Origin: Nautilus pompilius
Lineage: Eukaryota; Mollusca; Cephalopoda; Nautilida; Nautilidae
DNA: 64,000 nt
Direction of reading: 5' to 3'
Assembly: GCA_018389105.1 (NCBI GenBank)
Contig: JACATO010001550.1
Location: 123,501 to 187,500, forward strand
Shown here: piece by piece, positions 11,101 to 23,587 of the stretch
Numbering within the stretch: position 1 is the stretch's first letter
How the letters are laid out: each line of letters starts with the position of its first letter
Notes under the pieces: generated by a model
Told to the model about the DNA's origin: nothing
The model's database searches: none
Seen by the model: only the letters and a program-made list of their open reading frames with translations
Position numbers and translations under genes: made by a program

Positions 11101-14100
11101 TTCATATTCTTAAAAAAGACCAAAAAAATGCTTTTCATTTTAGATTTATGTTTGAAATATTATGTTTATATAATGTCAGTTCTGAATTAGACCTGTAAAC
11201 TCTATTATTATGATTTCTTTGGGGTTAGAAATTAATGAAACTATTCGATTTATTTCCATCACATTTATATCATAACTATTCTTTGTACCTTTAGTTTGGA
11301 TATTTTAATATTAGTTAGCCTGATTACCTTTTCTAGAATTAATTTTATTTTGTTTGTTTTTCTTTTCCCAGATTTTAAAATATTAATGAGGGAAATCTGA
11401 ATTTATTCGCCTTTTAACGTCTGTTAAATCTCGTTCGTCTTGAAAAGTATTCCTCAAAAGAACCATTTAATGGGATCTTATATTAACTAATGCATTGCTT
11501 GTTACTAATCATAGATACTGTGGCGGAAGTGCGCAATTTTATTCCTGGATAGGTTGGTTGCGTCACACCAGCCTTGGAGGAAACAGAGAGATGCCTAATT
11601 TACTTCAGAAAACTTTGTTTTAAAAGGCTATTTGTACGATTCTCGCCGAATTTCTGCGAATATAAATATACCCGTTTCTAAACTGGCTTTACATACATTT
11701 CAAATTATGTTATGTTTTAGAATTCCCTGTTTCATCCCGCTGCTGCTGCTGCTGTGCTTGGTCGCTATGGTTTCGAACATGGGCCCTGTCTTAGACGACA
11801 TTTTCCGTCCATTGAAGAATGGCTTTTCTCTGTATTCTGCTCACCCCTCTAAATGGCGCTACAGCTATGCGAATGACGATTTTACCGCATCCCCGTCTTG
11901 TGCAGATGGCCAACTTTCCTTTTTTCGATACCCTTATCGCACACGATGGTAGTATTTCCATTCATCGGAAACCTGCATTTACTGCTTTAACTATGGAGTG
12001 GAACACTGACATGCCTAAGGGTCTATAAACTCAATTCCCTGCGTGTCTCGATCTTTAGCGTGTATAAGATCTGTTCTTCACATGCCAAATTTCACACTCG
12101 GCTCTGAGTTTATTACAAAATTGTTAACGCGGAATGAAAGTACATTATCTAGTAATATCTTATTCTGGTTATCATCTTTAAAAAAGAAGATAGCTATGGA
12201 AGCTGTCGGAGAGTTTTTATACCATAGATCTCAACGTTTACTGTCCCATTCCTGGAATCATCGCGCGTGGCGTGTGAATTTAGATGTGTTTTGCAGGTCA
12301 GCTTACATCGGTAAACCTCATCTCTGTATAAGAGAATGGTACTCCGCGCATCTGTCGGGAATGGAAATCTCTTCTTCCCCGACCCCATCAATCATATGGC
12401 TTTAGATTCTAGACAGATTTTATCTGAATGTCGTAAAGATCTCTTCCCCTGACTTCAAATTATCGAATCTTTTAAAATTCTTTTCCCGTGATACATGGTA
12501 CATATCTACCGGCTTTATTATTGCCTCATACCTTAGTTAACCATATATCGTGGCGCTCCTTTTGGTGGAGAACTGACTCGGCTGCGACTGAAGTATTCTG
12601 CGTTTAAGCAACTTTTCTTTTCTCTCTTTTTTTTTTTGTTTTTTCGCTGCCGTTGCTATGTTTAGGGACGTGAACCTATATTCCCACGGTTTGTGCGTCT
12701 TCATCACCAGAACGCCCACTAAGAAAACGAAAGTAGAAGTCACGTGTGGCTTTGTTTGCGAACTACGGGAACGGGTAATGTAAACGGCGTTCTGCGTGTA
12801 AAAGAGAAAAACAAATGTTAAAAATTGTATTTAGTGAACTAGTTTATTTGTCTGTCTCTTACGTAGGCTGGCTGGCTGCTCGCTCAGCCTTGTCGCCGGT
12901 CCACGGGAATGTAGATCTCGTGAGTGACAGTCAGAACGAGGAAGACCGAAAACGATGACTTGGCCATCGACGGTGAGATGCTTGCCTTCAACCGAAATAG
13001 GGTGTTCGAGCAGTGACCGCATCTGCGTTTGAGGGCTGGAAACCAGTTACCCGCATCCACCGAACTTAATAGAAAAACCGAGTCTGGTTACAGTTGTTCA
13101 GAGGTGGCTTGCAGACGCCAGTAGACCAATCTCTCCGTCCCAGTTCGAACTGAGACATGGTGGGTACAGCAATATGATGTTAGGGGCGGAAGATTCGTTC
13201 ACTTCGATAGATTTTTCTTGTCTCCGCGAGTGATGAAAAAGGAAAACAAGAATCGGAAGTACATCTCTCAATGGTTTTCTTAAGTCGTTTTTATTAAAAA
13301 TAATTTCACCACACGTAGTATTTTGATGTACTCATCGCCCTTCTGTTTTATCACGGAATGTAAGGTTTGTTTAGAGTCGCAGTTAATGGTGAAAACGTCT
13401 TTACATTTTGAGAAGGAACCGCAACATCTGCTTCGCTCTTCCCGATGACCTGCGTGATTTTAGCATCTCCGAGTCGAGGAAGATTTTCCCAGCCACACAG
13501 GTCAGCACCGAGATGCTCTCGAAGAGATCCCACAATGGCGTGAAGACGACAAGAGAAATTTAATTGGTGTCGTTTCATCCGCTGCAGAGATTATATTGAA
13601 TCGATAGCCATGTCTAGAATTCCACAGAAAGGAACTCGACGATAATCTTTCGGGTATAAAAAAAAACAACTTTAGACTTCTGACGCCTGAAGACGGCGAG
13701 AAGCATTCGACTGTCGAAGCGTCTTCACGCATCTGTTCAGATGGCACCAGCCGCCGCCTCCTCCTCCTCCCCCCATCTCAGGCTGACGAGCTTCTTAAAC
13801 GCATGTCCCCTAATTTTCCCACCTTCCCCATAGGTTTGATCATCCTATCAGTAATTTCGAAAATCCTCAAGGATATGAAAAAATCAAATCGCAATTTCCC
13901 CCGAAGTCTCTCTCCACCAGATTTGATGCCACCTGACTTCATTTGCATGATTTCAAGTACTTTAGACCAGGATCTTCCGTCCTGATTGTATCGGCTTTAA
14001 AGAAGGGACAACGGCTGCGGGGGTCTAGGACAACTTTGCCGCGAAGATTACGATGCGCGACACGTATCGTGTGCCGGTGCCTAGCGACTCTTCTAGAACC

Positions 14101-16111
14101 ACTTAAAGAATAGCGGAAATATATTTGAATTTAAAGAAAGCGAATTTCAAAGTGACAGAATTTATTTTTATCTTAAAATCAATGTTACACAACTCCACAC
14201 CGCGATTGTTTGCTAATCCTCAAAGACCTGTTATAATGTCCCTGCGGCTATAATCTGTGCTTATCCGCGTCCAGATACTTAAAAGAAAAAATATATATAT
14301 ATATATTTTTGCAGTGCATTGTGACATTTCCAAACTGTCGGGTGCATCATTCCCAACTCGGCCTGTATCTCTGGATGCGCGGTTGTCGGTCTTGTGTTCT
14401 TTGTTGACGACTCTGCTGAGCAATGACTATATTTCTTGGGTAAAACATCGCCGGACGTCTTCCGTTTCGTCGGCGACCGAGCGAGCAACGGCTGCAGTTC
14501 TTCGGGGGAGTTAGTTCCCAGCCTCGTCTACGTCTGCGATAGGAACAAATGCCAGCGCAGGGATCGTTTTTGCCATCAACACAAGATCAGCATCGTTGTT
14601 ACACCCTGTGGGAGGCAGACCTGCAGTTTATCGCATCCGCTGAGGTGCCCTTTACTGCAGTGAATAATATATTTTCAAAATCACACGAAACTGATTCAAG
14701 GGGAAACCGCGTTTTCGGCATCTGCGTGGATTCTTGCCTTGTGCCTCCCTCGTTCTTCTGGACTTCGTCGCCACTCACTGTAACCGTCTACTTTCAGTTT
14801 CTCCTTCCCACGCCCGGTTAAAAGAGTTTCCAAAATAATTTTCCGTTTTGATCCTTTGGGAAAACGATACGTCGAAGTCGGTCTGGGTACTGCGGAAAAC
14901 CTCCACTCTTGGTTTTGGTGATACTGGCGCAGTTGAGTGATTACCAGTCACCGAGTAAACCACGAAGCTGAAGCAACACATGCAACTTCACATACACTCC
15001 CCTAAACACCGCACAACACCAAAAAAAGAAGTTTGGATCGGTTCGTCTCCATATCTAAAACAGTAAGTGTAATGTCGCATCCGGTGTGCCCGACTCCACG
15101 AGCATTTGCAGTTAGCGAGTTAACTTCCTTGAGCTTCATACAAACCGGACACTCACAGACTATTCTCCAGTTTATGGAGAAGACTCCACTCCCAAACAGT
15201 CCTACCAGGCTCACAGCGAGAACGAGTCCATTGTTCCAGTCGGGCACTTCACCGGTGACCACTCCGGGGTGAAGGGGCACGTGGAAACAATAAGAGTGTA
15301 AAGGAGCATGTATCGTAACCACGAAGAGAAAAGTAGAATATTTTTTTTCCCAGTAGTGGAACTATACTGCAGTCACGTGACCTGAAACTCGCTCGAAGCC
15401 TTTAAACCGATGAGAGAGAGAGAGAGAGAGAGAGATTCCAGTACTGAAAACACCTGGTAGAGCGTGGTTACTAAGGCGTGACAGGTATCGTCGGATTCCG
15501 CAGTAACACGTGCGTCCAGCACCGAAATACCCATGTTAGTTTAAAACTCACACTTGAAAATAATAATGGGATCCAGTAAGTCGTCATAACCCTTTCACTT
15601 CAGAAATATCAACTTGAATACTTCGCAGAGTTTGGGATATCTAGGTTCATCCTTAGTGCAACCTAAATCGTTTACAGCCGAGACGAGGATGAGATATTTG
15701 TATTCTAGAATTTTTATTGAAAACTAAAATTTTAATGCGAACGCGGTAATAAATATATTAATATGATATTTCCTTATGATTTATTATATTTTATATAAAT
15801 ATGTAGATAACAAGTTTAAAGAATTTCAAAAAGTTGCATGAAACCCTTGTTATAGATGTACTGTGATCAAAGAAGATATTAACCGAAATGACTTTCCTGC
15901 AGGAAAAACAATCTGTTCTAAAGTAAAGCATGACACTAATTCTTTGTGCTTGGTAATTGCATATATATGTTTGTATTTAGAACAACCCGGAGCTGGTTGT
16001 TCTTGCTGGCTGAACGAAGGGGGCGCCTTCATCTTCGTTAAAAGTTTCGGTCTGGAATCGCAGGAAGTCTTGCTATATCTGACAAAACCAGCGGCGGGTT
16101 TCCAGAAGCCG
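11100..16111. other. Non-coding or unassigned DNA with higher G+C and CpG
   Basis: From about 11,500 the sequence becomes G+C- and CpG-richer. Several open frames look faintly protein-like but match no family: 11632-11952 (plus, starts with a hydrophobic leader from 11707), 12043-12405 (plus), 13351-13578 (minus, just after a CTCTGCAG acceptor-like site) and 15002-15322 (minus, one hydrophobic segment). A (GA)n tract lies at 15411-15435. None has enough support to be annotated as a gene. Confidence 0.4.
15411..15435. repeat. (GA)n microsatellite
   Basis: Uninterrupted GA dinucleotide run of about 25 bp. Confidence 0.95.
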
Positions 16112-16388
16112 TCTCTCTCTCTCTCTCTCTCTGTAACAACGTCATCTCTCTCTCTCTCTCTCTCTGTAACAACGTCATCTCTCTCTCTCTCTCTCTCTGT
16201 AACAACGTCATCTCTCTCTCTCTCTCTGTAACAACGTCATCTCTCTCTCTGTAACAACGTCATCTCTCTCTCTCTCTCTGTAACAACGTCATCTCTCTCT
16301 CTCTCTCTCTGTAACAACGTCATCTCTCTCTCTCTCTCTCTCTCTGAACAACGTCATCTCTCTCTCTCTCTCTCTCCCCCCCCCCCCA
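16112..16388. repeat. Composite minisatellite: CT tracts joined by GTAACAACGTCAT
   Basis: (CT)n blocks of variable length alternate with the spacer GTAACAACGTCAT, seen eight times (the last as GAACAACGTCAT). The array ends in a poly-C run at 16376-16388. The CT blocks differ in length while the spacers are almost identical, as expected of array growth by unequal exchange or slippage. Related arrays with a similar ACGTCAT spacer occur at 22383-22492 and 23244-23587. The Leu-Ser repeat reading frame across it is an artefact. Confidence 0.95.
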
Positions 16389-18383
16389 CCTCACCCACCC
16401 CATAGCGTGGGCTGGTGGTTTGACCGTCGCTCACGGGTCTCTCCCCCCAACCGCCCACCCCGGAAACTCGCTCGACTACAGAGGCCGATGTCTCTCACCC
16501 CTCTTCCCTTCATTCTCCGGGAGGATGACCTTAAGACCTGGACAGTCGGGACAGGGGGGGGGTTTCGGGGAGAAAGTGACTCGTAATGGCAGTGCAGAGA
16601 TGCTATTTACGCAGCCACACGGTCCCTAGTAGTCTGCAGGCCGCCCTCCTTCCTGACTGTACCCGTCCGTCCGTCCGTCCGCTCGCAAGACTCGAAGCAA
16701 AGCAGTCGCCACAGGATCACACGACACCGCCGAGGCGATCCCCTACAGAATGTCCCCTGTTCCGTCCTGTTCGCCCATGGCTGGCTGGCTGCCCCGGAAC
16801 TCTGGAGAAACTATCTAGGTTAAAACAAAAATGTGCATCACCGTTTTCTTTTAAACAGGAGTTAGTTATTTTTGTTTTTAGCTAGTATTACGACAGGACA
16901 CCTTTCCCGTCGCTATGGCGACGCCGACATGTGGATCGCGACCTCGAAGTCCGCACAAGGCTCGGACAAATGGGTGAGAGAGGAAGAGAAGAGGTCCCCC
17001 CCCCTACCTTCGTTACGTTGTTCCTTCACGCCATAAACCCGTCCACAGAAAGAGGCCAAGTAACCGAGTAATTCCTTAAGAGTTGACTGCCGGCTTAGAT
17101 CTATCGAGTGATTGATTAATGATGCCCGCGGCGCGGGCGACTCTCCTTTGAATGCGGTAAAAGAAGCTGTCTCGGATAGAATTGGATACGCCTTGGTCCC
17201 AACCTCACGATCTGGTGGGCTTCACGCACTCGGCCTGAACTGTAACCTTGACATTTCAGGCAAAAAAAGATGGCCGAATATTTGTTCGGTGAGAAAACAG
17301 GAACTGCGAACGTTGAAATGTCATTGCCCCGACACGTTATTCAGAACGGAATTTGTGTAGCTAATCTGCCAACGTGCAACTGCCTCGAGGGGGAGAAAAA
17401 CCACCTTACTGGTGTCAAGTTAGATATTCTCTGGAGGCTATATATATACATAACTCTTTGACATGATTTTTAAAACATTTTCCAAAAATCTCTAAGATGA
17501 TAAACCCATGAAAACAGGGAGGGAATTCCGTAATGGTGTTCTGTTCAACCACGCATCAAAGACAATAATTTCTTACAATTTTGAGCTAATAATTTATATT
17601 TTAAATTTTATTTTCTGTTGCCTGGTATAGATTTTCGGTTATTGACGTTTTAGCTGGAAATATAGATAATAATTCCCATTTCAGACACTAGGATAATATA
17701 ATGCATCAGATATACGCTGCCCCATGACAGGCCTGATGACGAACACCTTGTATTCTTGCGGGCCATCAGTTTCAGCGCCGAGAAAATAATTCCAGTTTGT
17801 ATCTTTCTGCAGATGAAGCGTCCATCTGCATCCGTTGTTTACGTCAAAAGTTCCATGGATCCAGTGAACAAGGTTACGTCGTAAACGAGAATAAATGTTG
17901 GAGATTGAATTCTATGTCTGTCGGTGCTAGTGAAATGGGTTTCCACTGATTAGTTTTCATGCACAATATGTTTCTTTCTACTCTGTTAGCGGTTCCCGGG
18001 AGATCGATCAGTAGGGCGCGATCACTGAATATTAGGAAATCGAACAAAGCTGCTGGATTTACTAAGGGTCGGTCTAAACCAAGTGACTGGGTCTCGGCTA
18101 ATATTAAATTAAATATACGTCGGTGCGACACTTTGATTTCCCGTCGCGCTAAACACCTTCGGATCAATCCGATTAGGGGGTGACTGGATATTCTAAGATG
18201 GCTGCATCCCGGCTCCGAGATCTCGGATTGTGACGACTGGTGATGAAACCAAAGCAATGGACTCCGTAGATCCACTGGACTCAAGCCATGTCGATCTGCC
18301 GCGACAGTTCGACAAGGGAAGATGTCGACGACATATCGTCCCGGTGAAGGCCGGGCGGAGGTCTAACGTGTGCTCTTTTCCAG
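16389..18383. other. Unassigned DNA, no gene recognised
   Basis: This is CpG-rich DNA. An ATG in good context at 16914 (CGCTATGGCG) opens only a 20-codon frame, and an acceptor-like TTGACATTTCAG at about 17260 precedes a short open stretch. These could belong to exons upstream of the candidate terminal exon at 18384, but no consistent chain could be built. The two overlapping frames at 17874-18284 (minus) and 17959-18183 (plus) match nothing known. Confidence 0.3.
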
Positions 18384-18524
18384 AACTACTATGCGCAAAC
18401 TGAGCAGTACTATTGGAAGCCCGTCATTGTGTGGGGGGACCATCAGGCGGCACCGTCGGTATCTGCGACGAGCATCTCCCAGGGGGGACATTATACAGCC
18501 CAAACTGCCCTGATCCAGCACTAA
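18384..18524 (+). CDS. Candidate terminal coding exon, unknown protein
   Basis: A strong splice acceptor (GTGTGCTCTTTTCCAG, ending at 18383) is followed by 46 open codons and TAA. The predicted C-terminus is rich in Tyr, Gln and Ser (NYYAQTEQYYWKPVIVW ... AQTALIQH). A polyA signal AATAAA lies at 18868-18873, about 345 bases beyond the stop. Low-complexity Y/Q/S tails are common in RNA-binding proteins, but no domain is visible, so I give no function. No upstream exons were identified. Chance cannot be excluded: an open frame in another phase (18413-18631) overlaps it. Confidence 0.3.
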   Translation, partial: NYYAQTEQYYWKPVIVWGDHQAAPSVSATSISQGGHYTAQTALIQH

Positions 18525-18867
18525 GACAAGCAGGCATCGTAAGAGCTAAACAATCCTCATCGACGGAGGTTGTTAGGAGGCCAACTCCAGCGAGAGATGA
18601 CCGTTCGCACTGTTGGGCAGTGAAGCTGTAAACTGAAAATGAGTAAGTATAATTACACGATGTTAGTTTTTTTTTTTCAGCTATTAATACAACTCTCAGC
18701 AGAGCTGAAAGTCAGTGTAGTCGTGACATCCGGTACGAGAGAACACGAAGAGGTGGGAGCGGTCAGCTCGCCCTGCAGCCTACCAATGAGCCTTTATATC
18801 TGACCTCTAGAATTTCAAAATAATCTTCCCCTCCATAGTGGATACAGATAAAATACCCGGTTTCCTG

Positions 18868-18873
18868 AATAAA
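18868..18873 (+). terminator. Candidate polyA signal AATAAA
   Basis: AATAAA hexamer placed suitably for the candidate terminal exon at 18384-18524. By itself the hexamer is weak evidence. Confidence 0.3.
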
Positions 18874-21800
18874 CCACAAACTTCCGCCAAAAATCCCTGT
18901 GTTTTCTTTCTCTGACGTCAGTTAACCTATAGTTTAGTAAAGCGTAATGCTGATGTTTACTTCAAATATGGCGATTGTTGACGTATGTATGCAAGTACAC
19001 ACACACACACACAGGAACATGATGTGGGTCGGAGTTTAGGCCTCCCACCGAACCAACCATTAACGTACAACCTTTGAAAGCCAATGCGTTACTTTATCTA
19101 GTTTATAAAAGACTCGGGATATTTCGCTTCAAGCTGAATGTCTGATTTTTTTTTCTTTTTTTTTGACAAAATTATCTCCCCCTGACTTAACTTGTCCGGC
19201 CTCCTTCAACGTCACGTGCTTAGAAGTTACCCCCTCAGGACGCGGTCATCAGACATTCCTAGGCTATCCTATTTACTATCCAAAATATTATATAATATAT
19301 ATATATATAATTTATGCTTCACTGAGAGAGAGAGGGGAGGTGAATCATACGAGACCATTCCGTTCCACCCACCCACCCACCGCCGTAGGCTTCGCTTGTT
19401 CACTGGCATTTCTGCAGCGCTACGACAAGGGAAATATTTCGGCACCACTGAATTTAGGGTGAGGCAGCTCTTCCGTGACCCCCCACAGGATTCCCCACCG
19501 CTGTGTTTACTTTAATTTTCGATTTTCAAAATTCTTTTCTTTGAAGACCCCTCCCCCCCTCCCAGCCAGCTAAAACTTAATCTGGCCGTTTCCTTCGTCC
19601 TGAAAACAATACATTAAAGGGAGAGAATTCAACGGGAAAAGTCCAACAACTGCCGAACAACATCTTACTCGAGTCCACAGCAGCAGGAAATAAAAAGAAG
19701 AAAAAACATTCTGTTAAATATCGAACGGTGGAATCTTCGCAAAGCCACGATGCTGGCCAAAAAATACCATACCGAGCCAGCGGAGTTCAGGGAGGTCCGG
19801 CTACACCGTTCCCCACATTATAAGCACCTCTGTACTATTGCCATTACTACCCTGCCCTCTTAAGGCTTCGGATGATGGGTAACTTTCCTCGGTCTTCGTG
19901 ATCGCGTGTCGACAGACACACAGGACGTATTTCTTATCAGCTGTCCAAAGCTTGCACACCCATTCTCTATTAAAAATCAGGAAGAACGTTCTAAGGAGTA
20001 TTTTCGCCACTTCTCTCTCTCTCTTTTTTTCAAGAAAGATGTAATTCCCAAAAATCTCGGTTCTGTTTATCCGTTCTTTCCTATCTTTCTCCTTTTCCAT
20101 TTTATTTAGTTTTAACGATTGCCATCTGACCGTTTTTTTGTTTTTTTTTTTATTTTTACATTAACTATAGCGAATATTAATTGCTGTTACGAGTAGGCGG
20201 TAATAATATCTTTGTCAGGTTTAGCTTTGGTTTACTTAATTTCTGTGTTGGGAATTTCTAAAACACGTAATCGATAACAGGCACCAAAGGTAAATCTAGA
20301 CTCCGGTTAACCGGTTTCTGATACAAAACGCGAAAAGACAACTTCGAAATTCTTTTACGTTCGTCGCATACCATCACCGCTATTCGTTTTAATAGAACAA
20401 AAATTCTGCTGACAAAACTGTTCTGTATTCGAGGAACTTAAATTAATTGAAAACAGCTTATTTTGCACCCGCACCCTTCTCTTGAACTAATGCAAAAAAG
20501 CATTTGTTTCTAATTGTACTTTTGCAACGCCTATTAGCTGTTTACTCGGTGATTCATAGTTTGGATATCAATAAGTCGTATATTTAGTCACCCTATTTAG
20601 CATTCTATTAGATCAAGTATTTATTGGTTTGCTATTTCTGAGTACAGATGACTGACGGATGAGATCCCTGCGTTCGGTTGGGTTCCCTGTCGGGATTCGA
20701 CCTGGTTTGATAGCATCCTGCCGCAGCACAGTTTCTTCTCGCTCTTCCGTATCAGCCCGTGGGTCCTCTCCCGCCCCACCTACACAGTTAAACAGTTCCG
20801 GGTACACGTGTTGACGGTTCTGCGGGTAACTAACCCGGTTACCTAGGCTGATGGGCCTAGGAGATCTCAGGACCTTTAAGTCTGGACAAGAGTTCAGAAA
20901 GAAAAGAATAAAGGAATCGGTGAGCCGCCCTCATGGGACTTCCTGCAACGATCGGAATTGTACGGACCAGCAGCTAGATCTCCAAGGCTCTCTAATTCTA
21001 TGAAACTGTTGGCATCGTTAATGAAACATTTCTTTAAAAGAATGCAAAGTCATGCGTTCCCAACACGTTTTGAAGGGTCACTTTCTGTACTATATCTTTG
21101 ACTAGAGTATGGGTACACTTCAACGCCATAAGCTTCCATCATCGCCGAATTCGGGTAGCTGCGTTGTACCTAAATGCACCTTTGTTGTCATCAGGGTATC
21201 CTCGATGAGGTGAAATGTTCGTTCTATCAGCAGCTGCAGTAAATGAACTGCTAAGTGTTTTGTTTCGTTTATCACCCCATCGCAGCCTTCCCAGAGAAGT
21301 GTTTACGGCGAAGTTTCTCTCGACGCCATGATTTCCGGGTTTCGTTCCCCCTCCTCAAGTGTTTTTCCGTATAAAATGGACAGGGAGAGGGGGGGGGTCG
21401 TCAGGTACTCGTGGGAAATTTTAGCCGAGGCCGAGGCACCGCCCCTTTCGGAAGCCTCGTGTGGAGAAAGGACCAGGCTCAGATGAAAAATAAAGTTTGT
21501 TGAGCCTCGGCTCCAGAAGGGACCGATTAAATCCGGAATTTCCGAATATAACGAACGCATTAAAAGCGACAGATCTGGCGGGGAATAAAGGGAAATAAGC
21601 AGGCAGTGGTCACGTGGATGTCGACAGAGAAGGGAGCCCGAGCCTGGGGCTTTTGAGCACAAGGGGGGAGTTCGAGAGACTTTCAGGGGGGTAGATCCAG
21701 TTTTGGCCTAGCTACTGAGGTTTTGTTGGTGGGTGGGGGGGGTATGAAGCGATCGTTAAGGTTCTTTAGCGCGGAAAAAAAACAAAAAGGGAGGGTGCAG

Positions 21801-22044
21801 GGAGTTTTCTTAATAACGCTAGCGGCCCCAGTAATTGAGGGTGCGTGGTGAAATAAAACTAGACTAGGAGAAAGGGCCAGCGAATGGACGTCCGCAAGTC
21901 CCCTTGCCCTTCGCAAGAAATATTTCTAAGTAAAAAAAAAATTATTGATCAAAACCGGGTACCTTTAATTGGGAAAAAAAAAAACAACAAAAACGAATTA
22001 GTATCTTTATATTTTTTGACGTTAGTATACTTTAAATCGCGCAG

Positions 22045-22045
<1 letters not shown>
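18874..22045. other. Unassigned DNA, no gene recognised
   Basis: Mixed composition with short simple repeats: CA at 18998-19013, TA near 19295-19310, and poly-T near 19147 and 20135. No open frame here shows recognisable domains or a convincing exon structure. The block at 20640-20830 is G+C-rich and has a GGGATTCGACC motif resembling a tRNA B box, but no A box was found at the right distance. Confidence 0.4.

Positions 22046-22078
<33 letters not shown>
22046..22078. repeat. (CA)n microsatellite
   Basis: Uninterrupted CA dinucleotide run of about 33 bp. Confidence 0.95.
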
Positions 22079-22080
<2 letters not shown>

Positions 22081-22382
22081 CCTGTAATTTACCCCGCGGA
22101 TCTTTTTTTTGTCATTTTGCCCCCCGTCCCCTGGGGAAAATCCCGCAGACGCCCCATCTGGATACGAAGATCGCACCGACCATCGTAAATAAGAGGCGGT
22201 CCCCACCAACTCCCAGCCCGGCCCAGCAGCCGCGCGTCTCTCTGGATGTTCTGGGTTAAAGCGGAAACGTCGCGTTCTTTTGCGTCTTAAGCACCGACTT
22301 AAAGTTAAAGGGCTGGGTGGTGGTGGTGGTGGGTAGAGGGTTCACTAAGATATAAAACGACCAGAACGAACGCTTACTCATT

Positions 22383-22492
22383 CTCTCTCTCTCTCTCTCT
22401 CTCTACTGACGTCATCTCTCTCTCCATCTCATCTCTCTCTCTCTCTCTGTCTCTCTCCGTCCATCTCATCTCTCTCTTTCTCTCTCTCTCTC
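22383..22492. repeat. CT-rich tract with an ACTGACGTCAT spacer
   Basis: CT dinucleotide blocks are interrupted by ACTGACGTCAT (about 22404-22414) and by CCATCTCAT-type units. The spacer holds a perfect TGACGTCA palindrome, the consensus CRE/ATF site. The tract lies about 350 bp upstream of the TATA promoter at 22815. Confidence 0.9.
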
Positions 22493-22814
22493 CCGCTTCT
22501 CGAAATTTTTCTCGGCGAAACGCTATTATATTTCCTGAGACATTGGCGAAGAATCTCGGCCGCGTGGAAATGGGATCCCAGGGACGGCGCAGCGTGAATG
22601 GAGTTTGTCTGAACGCGCGGTGGATCCGCCCACGGATCCGTCACCGACCGGGATTTGGCGGCGAATTCGCGCCCAACCCTTATATGGACTTGTTTACTAT
22701 AGGCGGGAGATTTCTAGTATCCGCCGATATTCGCCACACCAAACGTCGATCGAAGTGATTAAATACCAGTCGGCCACCCCCATCCCAACAGGCACGCGTT
22801 ACCGAACGAGAGGG

Positions 22815-22850
22815 TATAAAACCGGGTCCACTTTGTCTGGCTCATTAGTT
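22815..22850 (+). promoter_or_regulatory. Core promoter: TATA box plus initiator
   Basis: TATAAAA at 22815-22821 is followed by an initiator-like TCATTAG, with its central A at 22844. The spacing of about 29 bases is that expected between a TATA box and the start site in animals. The surrounding DNA is CpG-rich. Downstream come an 83-base leader, an ATG and a consensus splice donor, which together make this the most convincing promoter in the window. Confidence 0.65.
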
Positions 22851-22956
22851 TCGTGTCGATTGCAGGGGGTCGAAAGTCATCACGCCAGCACTCAAGTACC
22901 CAGTTCTTAAGCCGGCAGCTCTAACCATGCATCGACTAGCTCTTTTCTGCGTTCTG
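22844..22956 (+). CDS. First exon of a putative small secreted-protein gene (coding part 22927-22956)
   Basis: After the TATA/Inr promoter a leader of 83 bases reaches ATG at 22927 (context CTAACCATGC). Ten codons (MHRLALFCVL) run directly into the donor GTAAGT at 22957 in phase 0. Joining to the strong acceptor ending at 23941 adds FIISADL and then TAA, giving a 17-residue product shaped like a signal peptide. Either the mature part has been lost, or a middle exon changes the frame, or the true exon 2 lies elsewhere. A short first exon ending inside the signal peptide is a common design in secreted-protein genes of invertebrates. No family could be assigned. Confidence 0.45.
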
Positions 22957-23243
22957 GTAAGTAGACGTTTATCAAACGAACCCAGTGGGTCCGTCGATCA
23001 AACAACCGCCCGTCTCCATCTGAAAATCCACGACACAGCCTCGAATACTCCCAGAACTTTCTAGCCTGAGAGTCGGCGGGTACCGTCAGGTCGGTTTGCA
23101 CGGTCACCCGAATATGCAACTTTGGGATGTTGGAAAGATAGATTACGGCATGGTCACTGCGTGCGAACGCGACCGCATGAATGAATGAAAGTCTGGCTAA
23201 AAGGAAACTGATCGATAGATCGATCGATTTGCTTGTCTGTCCT

Positions 23244-23587
23244 TTCTCTCTCTCGCTCTCTCTCTCACTCCATCTCTCTCTTTGTAATAACGTCATCTCT
23301 CTCTCCATCTCTCTCTCTCTCTCTCTCACTCATCCATCTCTCTCTCTCTCTTTGTAATAACGTCATCTCTCTCTCTCCTCTCTCTCTCTCTCTCTTGTAA
23401 TAACTTCATCTCTCTCCTCATCTCTCTCTCTCTCTCTCCTCTCCTCTCTCTCCTCCTCTCCTCTCATCTCCCGGCCTCTCCTCTCTCATCTCTCTCTCTC
23501 TCTCGTCCACTCCTCTCCTCTCCCTCCGTCTCCTCTCTCCTCTCTCCGGGCTCGTCATCTCTCATCTCTCTCACGCTCTCTCTCTCT
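23244..23587. repeat. CT-rich composite minisatellite with TTGTAATAACGTCAT spacers
   Basis: (CT)n blocks alternate with TTTGTAATAACGTCAT near 23281-23296 and 23350-23365 and with the variant TTGTAATAACTTCAT near 23395. They then grade into irregular CTCCTCT units. The array lies inside the intron that would follow the first exon at 22844-22956. The spacer is clearly related to that of the array at 16112-16388. Confidence 0.9.
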
